NCBI RefSeq assembly: GCF_015163075.1
Contig: NZ_JADDXU010000009.1
Span: 310,001 to 374,000 of the forward strand
From: Streptomyces justiciae
GTDB lineage: Bacteria; Actinomycetota; Actinomycetes; Streptomycetales; Streptomycetaceae
DNA length: 64,000 nucleotides
Reading direction: 5' to 3'
Both the position numbers and the translations under genes were made by a program. This document shows positions 52,966-60,030 of the stretch, in pieces; position 1 is the first letter of the stretch; each line of letters begins with the position of its first letter. The notes beneath the pieces were generated by a model. The model did not search any database, was not told the DNA's origin, and worked only from the letters and a program-made list of their open reading frames with translations.

Positions 52966-53298
52966 ATGGCAGATTTCTCCCGCCTTCCCGGACCGAACGC
53001 GGACCTGTGGGACTGGCAGCTCCTGGCTGCCTGCCGCGGGGTCGACAGTTCGCTCTTCTTCCATCCGGAAGGGGAGCGCGGTGCGGCGCGGAGTGCTCGT
53101 GAGAACTCGGCCAAGGAGGTCTGCATGAGATGCCCGGTGCGCGCGCAGTGCGCGGCACACGCGTTGGCGGTGCGAGAGCCGTACGGCGTGTGGGGCGGGC
53201 TGACCGAGGACGAGCGCGAGGAGCTCATGGGCCGGGCACGCAACCGCCTGGTGACGGCGTCGTCGTCGAGTGGCGGGCACGCCGTCTCGAACAACTGA
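52966..53298 (+). CDS. whiD: WhiB-like sporulation protein WhiD
   Basis: A 110-residue WhiB-family iron-sulphur protein. The cluster ligands are Cys23, Cys53, Cys56 and Cys62, and the GVWGG turn is at 74-78, followed by basic residues (GRARNRL). WhiD carries a [4Fe-4S] cluster, binds the principal sigma factor, and is needed for late sporulation; the location beside bldM fits S. coelicolor whiD. The ATG at 52966 has AAGGGG at seven bases. A terminator lies 14 bases past the stop. Confidence 0.96.
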   Translation: MADFSRLPGPNADLWDWQLLAACRGVDSSLFFHPEGERGAARSARENSAKEVCMRCPVRAQCAAHALAVREPYGVWGGLTEDEREELMGRARNRLVTASSSSGGHAVSNN

Positions 53299-53312
53299 AG
53301 GAACGTTTCTTC

Positions 53313-53342
53313 AAAATGGGCACGCGTGCGCGTGCCCATTTT
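53313..53342. terminator. Bidirectional terminator
   Basis: A perfect 13-bp stem pairs 53313-53325 with 53330-53342 around GTGC, with a T run on the plus strand and an A run on the other side. It separates the converging whiD and LysR genes. Confidence 0.9.
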
Positions 53343-53351
53343 TCTGCCCGG

Positions 53352-54257
53352 CTACTGCTTGCGCCCCGCCGCCCGCTCCAGCTGGTCCAGCGTCGCCGCC
53401 ACGGCCGGCACCTGGGCCAGGTCGGGCAGGGTCAGCGCGACGATCTCCCGGCGCACGGCCGGTTCCAGGGTGACCGTGCGCGCGCCTCGCGGCCGTACCG
53501 ACTCGATGGCGAGCTGTGGAAGGACGGCCACGCCCAGGCCTGCGCCGACCAGGCCCACCACCGCCGGATAGTCGTCGGTCGCGAAGTCGATGCGGGGCGT
53601 GAAGCCGGCGCCCTCGCACACCTCCACCAACTGGCCGCGGCAGCGCGGGCATCCGGCGATCCAGGGCTCGCGCGCGAGTTCCCCGATGGCGACGGACCCG
53701 GCACGCGCGAGCCGGTGCCGTTCGGGTACGAGGGCGACGAGCCGGTCCCGCAGCAGGGGCCGTACGACGAGGTCGTCCCACTCGTCACCGCCGCCCGCGG
53801 CGCCTTCGTACCGGAAGGCGAGCGCGACGTCGCAGTCGCCCTCTCTCAACAGCTCGACGGACTGCGGTGGTTCGGCCTCCTCCAGGGAGACGCGGGTGCC
53901 GGGGTGCGCGGCGCGGAGGGCGGCCAGGGCGGTGGGGACGAGGGTGGAGCTGCCGCTGGGGAAGGAGACCAGCCGTACCCGGCCGGCGCGCAGGCCTGCG
54001 ATGGCGGCGACCTCCTCCTCGGCGGCGGTGAGCCCGGCGATGATTCCGGCGGCGTGCCGGACGAGCGCCTCCCCCGCCTGGGTCAGCCGCATCTCGCGGC
54101 CGCTGCGGATGAGCAGCGGGGTGCCGACGGAGGTCTCCAGGGCCTTCATCTGCTGGCTGACGGCGGGCTGGGTGCAGCCCAGTTCGCGGCCGGCGGCCGA
54201 GAAGGAGCCGGTGGCGGCGACGGCGCGGAGAACGCGCAGGTGACGAGCTTCGATCAC
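53352..54257 (-). CDS. LysR-family transcriptional regulator
   Basis: A 301-residue regulator. The HTH at ~3-60 reads HLRVLRAVAATGSFSAAGRELG and QPAVSQQMKALE. The effector domain starts near residue 90 (VRLVSFPSGSSTLVP, LLREGDCDVALAF, VVGLVGAGLGVAVLP). LysR proteins usually control a divergent neighbour, here the MOSC gene at 54339 with 81 bases between the starts. The GTG at 54257 is the natural start; the frame open to 55616 is a shadow. The ligand is unknown. Confidence 0.93.
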   Translation of the reverse strand: MIEARHLRVLRAVAATGSFSAAGRELGCTQPAVSQQMKALETSVGTPLLIRSGREMRLTQAGEALVRHAAGIIAGLTAAEEEVAAIAGLRAGRVRLVSFPSGSSTLVPTALAALRAAHPGTRVSLEEAEPPQSVELLREGDCDVALAFRYEGAAGGGDEWDDLVVRPLLRDRLVALVPERHRLARAGSVAIGELAREPWIAGCPRCRGQLVEVCEGAGFTPRIDFATDDYPAVVGLVGAGLGVAVLPQLAIESVRPRGARTVTLEPAVRREIVALTLPDLAQVPAVAATLDQLERAAGRKQ

Positions 54258-54338
54258 CCTTCGAGGATAAGCCAGGCTTTGATGCGGCGCCGAATAATGC
54301 GTGGCGGCTTTGATGACCAGGCCTCTACCGTGCCGTGC

Positions 54339-55016
54339 ATGAAGCTTCTGTCGGTGAATCTGGGCCGGGCCAAGGCCGTGTCGTACACGGACAACCCGGA
54401 GGGGCTGACCGGGATCGACAAGCAGCCCGTGGTGGGGCCGGTACGGGTGACGGCGCCCGGGCCGAAGGGGATCGGCGGGAGTGCGCTCGCCGGGGACGAC
54501 GTGTGCAAGCGGCAGCATCACGGCGGGGACGACCAGGCGGTGTACGCCGTGGCGCGCGAGGACCTGGACGACTGGGAGCGCGAGCTGGGGCGGACGTTGG
54601 CCAACGGCGCCTTCGGGGAGAACATCACGACCCTCGGTCTGGACGTGTCCGGGGCGCTGATCGGTGAGCGCTGGCGGCTCGGGCCCGAGGTGGTGCTGGA
54701 GATCACCAGCGCGCGGATTCCGTGCGGGACCTTCCAGGGCCACATGGGTGAGCAGCGGTGGGTGAAGCGGTTCACCGCGAAGGGGGCGCCGGGGGCGTAT
54801 CTGCGGGTGATCGAGCCGGGCGAGTTCCGGGCCGGGGACCTCGTCGAGATCGTGCACCGGCCCGACCATGAGGTGACCGTCGCGCTGGCGTTCCGGGCGA
54901 CGACCACTGAGCGGGCCCTGCTGCCCCGGATGCTCGCCGCGGGGGACGCGCTGCATCCGGAGGTGCTCCGGTCGGCGCGCGAGTATGTGGAGAAATACGG
55001 GAAGTCCGAGGCCTGA
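54339..55016 (+). CDS. MOSC-domain protein (YiiM-like)
   Basis: A 225-residue soluble protein. GLTGIDKQPVVGPV, GDDVCKRQHHGGDDQAVYAVAREDLDDW and ITSARIPCGTFQGHM are typical YiiM/MOSC signatures; the Cys in ARIPC is the conserved sulphur-cofactor residue. Members bind molybdenum cofactor and reduce N-hydroxylated compounds, or carry sulphur. It is probably under control of the divergent LysR regulator. A second MOSC gene lies at 62626. Its substrate is unknown. Confidence 0.88.
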   Translation: MKLLSVNLGRAKAVSYTDNPEGLTGIDKQPVVGPVRVTAPGPKGIGGSALAGDDVCKRQHHGGDDQAVYAVAREDLDDWERELGRTLANGAFGENITTLGLDVSGALIGERWRLGPEVVLEITSARIPCGTFQGHMGEQRWVKRFTAKGAPGAYLRVIEPGEFRAGDLVEIVHRPDHEVTVALAFRATTTERALLPRMLAAGDALHPEVLRSAREYVEKYGKSEA

Positions 55017-55058
55017 CGGCAATCGGACGCTGTCGGTCCGGGTCACTAACCTTGCGCC

Positions 55059-55832
55059 ATGACAACGGCATTGATTACGGGATCGACCGCGGGCATCGGT
55101 GCCGCGTTCGCACGGCGGCTGGCCGCTGACGGGCATGACCTGGTGCTGGTGGCCCGCGACACCAAGCGGCTGCGCGAGCAGGCCACGGAGCTGCACGACC
55201 GGCACGGCGTCGAGGTGGAGGTCCTGACCGCGGACCTGGCCGAGGACGACGGCATCGAGTCGGTCGCCGACCGGCTCTCCGACCGCCGCCGCCCCGTCGA
55301 CCTGCTGGTCAACAACGCCGGCTTCGGCAACAAGGGCCGCTACCTCGACGTCTCCATGGCCGACGAGCTGCGGATGCTCAAGGTGCACTGCGAGGCGGTG
55401 CTCCGGCTGACGTCGGCCGCGGCGGAGGGGATGCGGGAGCGCGGGCGGGGCGGTGTCGTCAATGTCGCGTCCGTGGCCGCCTTCGTGCCGCGCGGGACGT
55501 ACGGCGCCTCCAAGGCGTGGGTCGTGCAGTTCACGCAGGGGGCGGCCAAGGATCTCGCGGGCAGCGGGGTGCGGTTGATGGCGCTGGCGCCCGGGTTCGT
55601 GCGCACCGAGTTCCATGAGCGGGCCGGGATGGGCACGGACAACATCCCGGGGTGGATGTGGCTCGACGCGGACAAGCTGGTGGCGTCCGCGCTCGGCGAC
55701 CTTGCCCGGGGGAAGACGCTGTCGATCCCCGACCCCCGGTACAAGGCGCTGATGGGTGTCGTGAAGGTGGTGCCGCGCGGGCTGCTCGGCGGGATCACCT
55801 CGAGGACGGGGCGGAAGTACGGCCCCCAGTAA
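55059..55832 (+). CDS. Short-chain dehydrogenase/reductase
   Basis: A 257-residue NAD(P) oxidoreductase. The cofactor motif is TGSTAGIGAAFARRLA with LVLVARD after it, then NNAGFG, the Ser in ASVAAF and the active-site YGASK. It starts 42 bases after the MOSC gene on the same strand and may be co-transcribed. The substrate is unknown. Its stop is five bases from the converging B3/4-domain gene. Confidence 0.92.
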   Translation: MTTALITGSTAGIGAAFARRLAADGHDLVLVARDTKRLREQATELHDRHGVEVEVLTADLAEDDGIESVADRLSDRRRPVDLLVNNAGFGNKGRYLDVSMADELRMLKVHCEAVLRLTSAAAEGMRERGRGGVVNVASVAAFVPRGTYGASKAWVVQFTQGAAKDLAGSGVRLMALAPGFVRTEFHERAGMGTDNIPGWMWLDADKLVASALGDLARGKTLSIPDPRYKALMGVVKVVPRGLLGGITSRTGRKYGPQ

Positions 55833-55837
55833 GGGCC

Positions 55838-56503
55838 TTACACGACCGGCGTCAGCGTGACGTCCGGGCGGAGTTCGGCGAGGAGGGACGCGACCGTGGC
55901 GCCGATGGCCTCGCTGTGCGCCGCGTCCTCGCCCGGGCAGCCGAGCACGACGAGGAGCGCTTCCCTGCTGTCCGGGGCGAGTTGGCGGCTGGCGGCGTCG
56001 CAGTCGCGGCGGCCCAGCCAGGCGAAGGGCTCCTCGACGGCGCCGTCCGGGTCCGCCAGACCGTAGAGCAGGTCGCCGGCCGGGACGGGCTTGGACTTGG
56101 TGGAGAAGGCGGGGACGATCCGCTCGGTGCCGGCCGCCCGGGTGACGACGAGGTCGCTGCCTTCGTCCTCCTTGAACAGGCTGTGCAGTCCGATGCCCGC
56201 GCCGTGCCGCAGGGTCGCCACGCTCACCGCGTCGACCACCGCGCCGTGCGAGCGCCAGCCGCGGCTGCGGACGCCCTCGCGGAGCCGCTCACCGGCGGGG
56301 GTGGTGCCCTCGTAGCCGAGGTCGGCCAGCAACGTGCGGTATCCGGCGGGGAGTTCCGGGGCGTCCTGCTCCCAGGCCCCGGCGGCGGCCTCGGCGCTCA
56401 GACCGTCGTCCGCACGCAGCAGGGGCTGGTCGGAGGTCAGCTTCCAGACCCGGACGTGGTGCAGACCGAGGAGGAGGGCGGCCGGGGAGGTGATGAGGCG
56501 CAT
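55838..56503 (-). CDS. B3/4-domain protein (phenylalanyl-tRNA synthetase editing-fold)
   Basis: A 221-residue protein resembling the B3/4 editing domain of PheRS beta: RGWRSHGAVVDAVSVATLRHGAGIGLHS is abbreviated, with SHGAVVDAVSV and GAGIGLHS visible, and VVLGCPGED in the C-terminal part. Stand-alone B3/4 proteins are widespread; some may clear mischarged tRNA. It is last in the operon in transcription order, its ATG at 56503 lying 67 bases inside the acetylglutamate-kinase-like gene, a different frame. A self-protection or amino-acid-handling role in the pathway is inferred. Confidence 0.75.
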   Translation of the reverse strand: MRLITSPAALLLGLHHVRVWKLTSDQPLLRADDGLSAEAAAGAWEQDAPELPAGYRTLLADLGYEGTTPAGERLREGVRSRGWRSHGAVVDAVSVATLRHGAGIGLHSLFKEDEGSDLVVTRAAGTERIVPAFSTKSKPVPAGDLLYGLADPDGAVEEPFAWLGRRDCDAASRQLAPDSREALLVVLGCPGEDAAHSEAIGATVASLLAELRPDVTLTPVV

Positions 56504-57393
56504 GTGTCGTCTTCCAGGTTGTTCAGCGGGGTGTGGGGAGGGTCGGGCACGACGGAGGTCCCGGTGTGCCCGGTGTCGAAGGAGCCGTGCAGCAGGGCGT
56601 GCGGCACCCTGCCGTCGAGGAGTTGGGCGCGGCCGACCCCGGCCCGGACGGCCCGCAGACAGCTCTCCAGTTTCGGGGCCATGCCGCCGGACAGGGCGGG
56701 CAGCAGTTCCGCCGCCCGGGTGACGGTCAGGCGTTCGACGATCCGGTCCCGGCGCGGCCAGTCGGCGTACAGGCCGGGTACGTCGGTGAGGATCACCAGG
56801 TGGTCCGCGCGCAGGCCGGCCGCGAGAGCGGCGGCGGCGCTGTCGGCGTTGATGTTGTAGACCTGCCCGTCCGTGCCGCGGCCGATGCCGGTGACCAGCG
56901 GGACCAGGCCGCTGTCGGTGAGGGCGCGCAGGACGTGGGTGTCGACGCCGGTGACGTCGCCGACGAGGCCGATGTCGACCTCGTCGCCGTCCAGGACGGC
57001 GAGCCGTTTGGCGGCGGTGAGCAGGCGGGCGTCCTCGCCGGTGATGCCGACGGCGAGCGGGCCGTCCTCGTTGAGGAGGCCCACGAGATCGCGTTGCACC
57101 TGGCCGGCGAGCACCATCCGGACCACGTCCATGGTCTCGGGGGTGGTGACCCGCAGGCCGGCCGTGAAGGTCACGGGCAGGCCGAGCTTCTCCAGGTGCG
57201 CGTTGATCTGCGGGCCACCGCCGTGCGCCACGACCAGCCGGACGCCGGCGCGGTGCAGCCGGGCCACGTCCTGGGCGAAGGTGCGCAGCAGCTCCCGGTC
57301 CGCCATGGCGCTGCCGCCGAGCTTGACGACGACGGTACGGCCGCGGAAGGAAGCCAGGTCAGGGATGTCGTCCATGTCGTCCATGTCGCTCAT
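56437..57393 (-). CDS. Acetylglutamate kinase homologue
   Basis: A 318-residue amino-acid-kinase-family protein very close to ArgB: VVKLGGSAMAD, VVAHGGGPQINAHLEKLGLP, GLRVTTPETMDVVRMVLAGQ, YNINADSAAAALAAGL and GGMAPKLESCLRAV. ArgB phosphorylates N-acetylglutamate. No argC, argJ or argD is near, so it is likely a pathway-specific paralogue that phosphorylates an N-acylated amino acid. The C-terminal ~30 residues extend past the usual end and overlap the B3/4 gene. The ATG at 57393 lies one base past the stop of the upstream gene. The N-terminus has a repeated MDD. Confidence 0.82.
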   Translation of the reverse strand: MSDMDDMDDIPDLASFRGRTVVVKLGGSAMADRELLRTFAQDVARLHRAGVRLVVAHGGGPQINAHLEKLGLPVTFTAGLRVTTPETMDVVRMVLAGQVQRDLVGLLNEDGPLAVGITGEDARLLTAAKRLAVLDGDEVDIGLVGDVTGVDTHVLRALTDSGLVPLVTGIGRGTDGQVYNINADSAAAALAAGLRADHLVILTDVPGLYADWPRRDRIVERLTVTRAAELLPALSGGMAPKLESCLRAVRAGVGRAQLLDGRVPHALLHGSFDTGHTGTSVVPDPPHTPLNNLEDDTCASSPPRPPSSSVCTTSGSGS

Positions 57394-57394
57394 G

Positions 57395-58033
57395 TCAGAA
57401 AGCCGTGATGCCGGCCGGGGCGCGTTCCGCGCGGCTGAGGGCGCGCAGTACGGCGGACTGGCCGTGGCGGCGCAGGGCCAGCCGGGTCAGCAGGCCGACG
57501 GTCGCCTCGACGGCGGGGCCGGGCAGTTCGGGGGTCGGGATGCCGACGCTGAACGCCAAGTCGTCCGTGTGCACGACCAGTTCCATCAGACGGGTCGTCA
57601 GGAAGTCGTCGAGGCTCAGCGCGTAGTCGCCCCACACCGGCAGCCGTACGGCCCGGTCGGGCTCGGCGGGCAGCCGGGTGCGCAGGGTCCGTACGGTGTC
57701 GGCGGCCCGGTCGGCAAGGGCCCGGACGCCCTCGGCGCCGGCGTCCTCCCCGCCGCGCCGGATACGGGCGTTGGCCTCGTCGTGGAGTCCGGCGTCGATC
57801 CAGCGGACGCGGGCGTAGTAGTCGTCGAGCCCGATGACCGGCGGGGTGGGGGCGGGTTCGTCGAGGACGGCCGGGATGAAGAAGACCTGCCAGGCGAGAT
57901 GCCCGGCGAGCCCGCCGACGCTCCACTCGTCCAGGGCGCTGGGCTCCTTCCAACGCCCGGCGACGGAGGGGTGGTTGAGCAGCTCCACCGCGACGTCCGC
58001 GGCGTCGAGGTAGGCGCCGGTGATACGGCTCAT
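57395..58033 (-). CDS. Maleylpyruvate-isomerase-fold (DinB/MDMPI) protein
   Basis: A 212-residue four-helix metal-binding protein of the mycothiol-dependent maleylpyruvate isomerase fold. LDEWSVGGLAGHLAWQ and LMELVVHTDDLAFSV carry His ligands expected for the zinc site. Many family members use mycothiol; the reaction here is unknown. The ATG at 58033 overlaps the stop of the last mini-ORF as ATGA, and its opening MSRITGAY resembles that of every mini-ORF upstream. The next gene starts one base after its stop. Confidence 0.85.
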   Translation of the reverse strand: MSRITGAYLDAADVAVELLNHPSVAGRWKEPSALDEWSVGGLAGHLAWQVFFIPAVLDEPAPTPPVIGLDDYYARVRWIDAGLHDEANARIRRGGEDAGAEGVRALADRAADTVRTLRTRLPAEPDRAVRLPVWGDYALSLDDFLTTRLMELVVHTDDLAFSVGIPTPELPGPAVEATVGLLTRLALRRHGQSAVLRALSRAERAPAGITAF

Positions 58034-58074
58034 CGGGGCGGCCTTTCGGTGTGCGCGCCGGTCGTCCGGCTCAT
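58030..58074 (-). CDS. Mini-ORF 5 of the ATGA-linked chain
   Basis: Encodes MSRTTGAHTERPPR and stops on TGA that overlaps the ATG of the MDMPI gene. Preceded by GAAAGG. Whether the peptide is made is unknown. Confidence 0.5.
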   Translation of the reverse strand: MSRTTGAHTERPPR

Positions 58075-58199
58075 CGGGGCAGCCTTTCGCTGTGCGCGCC
58101 GGTGGCGAGGCGACCCATCGCAGCAGCCTTCCGGTGACCGCGCCGGTGCTCCCGGTCGCCGCGGCGCTTTTCGGTGTGTGCGCCGGCCATGCGGCTCAT
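58071..58199 (-). CDS. Mini-ORF 4 of the ATGA-linked chain
   Basis: A 42-codon frame starting MSRMAGAHTEKRRGD and ending in TGAHSERLPR. Its TGA overlaps the start of mini-ORF 5. The Arg/His-rich middle comes from a fused longer repeat unit. Confidence 0.5.
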   Translation of the reverse strand: MSRMAGAHTEKRRGDREHRRGHRKAAAMGRLATGAHSERLPR

Positions 58200-58240
58200 C
58201 TCGGCAGCCTTTCGGCGTGCGTGCCGGTCTTGCGGCTCAT
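58196..58240 (-). CDS. Mini-ORF 3 of the ATGA-linked chain
   Basis: Encodes MSRKTGTHAERLPR, with both ends overlapping neighbours as ATGA. It differs from mini-ORF 1 at two residues. Confidence 0.5.
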   Translation of the reverse strand: MSRKTGTHAERLPR

Positions 58241-58362
58241 CTCGGCAGCCTTTCGCTGTGCGTGCCGGTCGTCCGGCTCATCGGGGCAGCCTTCCGGTGA
58301 CCGCGCCGGTGCTCCCGGTCGCCGCGGCGCTTTTCGGTGTGTGCGCCGGCCATGCGGCTCAT
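58237..58362 (-). CDS. Mini-ORF 2 of the ATGA-linked chain
   Basis: A 41-codon frame starting MSRMAGAHTEKRRGD; an internal in-frame ATG restarts the short unit MSRTTGTHSERLPR at its end. Its TGA overlaps mini-ORF 3. Confidence 0.5.
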   Translation of the reverse strand: MSRMAGAHTEKRRGDREHRRGHRKAAPMSRTTGTHSERLPR

Positions 58363-58403
58363 CTCGGCAGCCTTTCGCTGTGCGTGCCGGTCGTCCGGCT
58401 CAT
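58359..58403 (-). CDS. Mini-ORF 1 of the ATGA-linked chain
   Basis: Encodes MSRTTGTHSERLPR. Its ATG overlaps the TGA of the MocR gene, whose own C-terminus is STERLPR, so it appears to be a copied gene end plus the start of the MDMPI gene. Confidence 0.5.
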   Translation of the reverse strand: MSRTTGTHSERLPR

Positions 58404-59911
58404 CTCGGCAGCCTTTCCGTGGAGGTGACGCGCGTAGCGGGAAGGTGGGGGGCGGGGATGCGGGTGCGGCCGAAGGTGCGCGGCGTGGACGTCTGCTCGG
58501 CCATGACCTCGTCGAAGGCCTCGCGGAGTCGGGCGACCCCCCTGGTCAGGGTGTCCGCGTCGAGGGCGAAGGGGAGGCGGAGTCGGTTCTCCAGGGTGCC
58601 GTCGGCGCCGAACCGCGGTCCGGGCAGCACCTGGACGCCGTGTCGGCCGGCGGCCAGCGACAGCTTGGTGCTGATCTGGGCGCCCAGGTCCACCCACAGG
58701 CACAGTCCGCCGCGCGGCAGGGTGAACCGCCACTGCGGCAGCTGAGCACGCAGCACGTCGGTCAGGGCGGTGCGCTGGGCGATCAGTTCCGCGCTGCGGG
58801 CGCGCAGGAGGTCGTCGTACATCTCGAAGAGCCGGCAGGCGATGAGCTGCTGGACCAGTGGGTTGCCGGGGTCGCTCGGGCCGCGTACGGCGACCAGGCG
58901 GGAGATGACCGACTTGGAGGCCCGCACCCAGCCCACCCGGAGCCCGGCCCAGACGGTCTTGCTGAGCGAGCCGATGCTGATGACGGCGCCGGGCCTGCCG
59001 TACGCGGCCATCGGTGGCGGCAGTGTGCCCGCGTCGAGGTTGACCTCGGAGAGCGTCTCGTCCACGACCACGTAGGTGCCGCTGCGCAGCGCCGCGTCGA
59101 CGACGGCACGGCGTGCGGGCTCGGGCATGACCAGGCCGGTGGGGTTGTGGAAGTCGGGCATCAAGTAGGCGACGGCGGGCCGGGGTTGGCGCAGGGCGCT
59201 CTCGACGAGGTCGATGTCCCAGCCGGCGTCGTCCAGGCCGACCGGCACCGGCCGGGCGCCGTGGCTGCGGATGGCTTCCAGGGCGTTGGGGTAGGTCGGG
59301 CTGTCGATCAGGACGGGTTCCCGGGGCCGGACGAGGAGCCGGAGCAGCAGCCCCCAGGCGTGGTGGGCGCCGACGGTGACCATGATCTGGTCGGCGGTGG
59401 TGCGCACCCCGCGTGCCGTGTAGTGGTCGGCGATAGCCTGCCGCAGGGCGGGCAGCCCGACGAGGTCGTAGCCGTGGCCGTCGGAGTGGCGGGCCATGCG
59501 GGTGGCGATGTCGGCCACCGCGAGGCTGAACGCCGGTTCCGGTGCGGGCAGTGACGCGCAGGTCAGGTCGATGTGCGTGTCGACGGCCTGCCCCGGCACC
59601 CAGGACAGGGCGCGCGGCGCGCGCTCGGCGCCGTCGGGCAGGGCCGCGTAGCTTCCCGCGCCCTGCCGGCTGCGCAGGTAGCCCTCCTCGCGCAGCCGTT
59701 GGTAGGCCGAAGCCACGGTGTTCCTGCTGATGCCCCAGGCCGCGGCCAGCGTGCGTTCGGCCGGGATCCTGGCCGCCACCGAGAGGCGGCCGTCCAGGAT
59801 CAGTGCCTTGAGCGCCTGCGCCAGGTCCATGTATGCGGTGCCCTGTCGCCAGTCGCCGAGCAATCGTGCCAATTGGTCCGCGTTCACCTTTTGGGCGACG
59901 TCGTCCCTCAT
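58400..59911 (-). CDS. MocR-type GntR regulator with aminotransferase domain
   Basis: A 503-residue regulator. The N-terminal GntR winged helix covers ~25-95 (LAQALKALILDGRL, ERTLAAAWGISRNTVASAYQRLREEGYL). A class I aminotransferase-like domain follows, with VDETLSEVN and the PLP Lys in SIGSLSKTVWAGLRVGW. Such proteins sense PLP or a PLP-linked amino acid and often control adjacent genes, here probably this cluster. The ATG at 59911 has GGGGGGA upstream; extension to 60034 is discarded because its codons are AT-rich and non-coding in look. Its C-terminal end is copied into the mini-ORFs. Confidence 0.92.
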   Translation of the reverse strand: MRDDVAQKVNADQLARLLGDWRQGTAYMDLAQALKALILDGRLSVAARIPAERTLAAAWGISRNTVASAYQRLREEGYLRSRQGAGSYAALPDGAERAPRALSWVPGQAVDTHIDLTCASLPAPEPAFSLAVADIATRMARHSDGHGYDLVGLPALRQAIADHYTARGVRTTADQIMVTVGAHHAWGLLLRLLVRPREPVLIDSPTYPNALEAIRSHGARPVPVGLDDAGWDIDLVESALRQPRPAVAYLMPDFHNPTGLVMPEPARRAVVDAALRSGTYVVVDETLSEVNLDAGTLPPPMAAYGRPGAVISIGSLSKTVWAGLRVGWVRASKSVISRLVAVRGPSDPGNPLVQQLIACRLFEMYDDLLRARSAELIAQRTALTDVLRAQLPQWRFTLPRGGLCLWVDLGAQISTKLSLAAGRHGVQVLPGPRFGADGTLENRLRLPFALDADTLTRGVARLREAFDEVMAEQTSTPRTFGRTRIPAPHLPATRVTSTERLPR

Positions 59912-60030
59912 TGCGGTCCCCCCGCCAGTCAGGTTCGTTTTCCTGCCAGCGGGAGTCTTGGCCGAGAACAGCGCCACTACAAGATCTTTTGGAAAGTTTT
60001 CACGATCGGGAAATACTTCGGCCAACGTTG
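59912..60030 (-). promoter_or_regulatory. AT-rich promoter region of the MocR gene
   Basis: A 119-base gap between the MFS stop and MocR start that is clearly richer in A and T than its surroundings, including the palindrome AAGATCTT near 59980. It is a plausible site for MocR autoregulation and gives the downstream half of the cluster its own promoter. No exact -10/-35 pair was settled on. Confidence 0.5.

Larger units (their letters stand above)
58030..58403 (-). repeat. Tandem array of duplicated translation-start units
   Basis: Units of about 41-43 bases, some fused into longer ones, fill the space between the MocR stop and the MDMPI start. Each unit carries a purine-rich SD-like GAAAGG or GGAAGG and an ATGAGCCG start. 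The half 58240-58403 is roughly duplicated as 58074-58240. It looks like repeated duplication of the MocR-end/MDMPI-start junction. Confidence 0.85.

Noticed and set aside
53130..55016. 628-codon frame joining whiD, LysR-antisense and MOSC sequence
   Set aside because: Only the last 225 codons from 54339 form a recognisable MOSC protein; the rest is read-through of other genes' strands.
58030..58403. Possible CRISPR array or mobile-element end
   Set aside because: Repeats carry start codons and SD-like sites in register with genes and have no spacers, integrase or terminal repeats.
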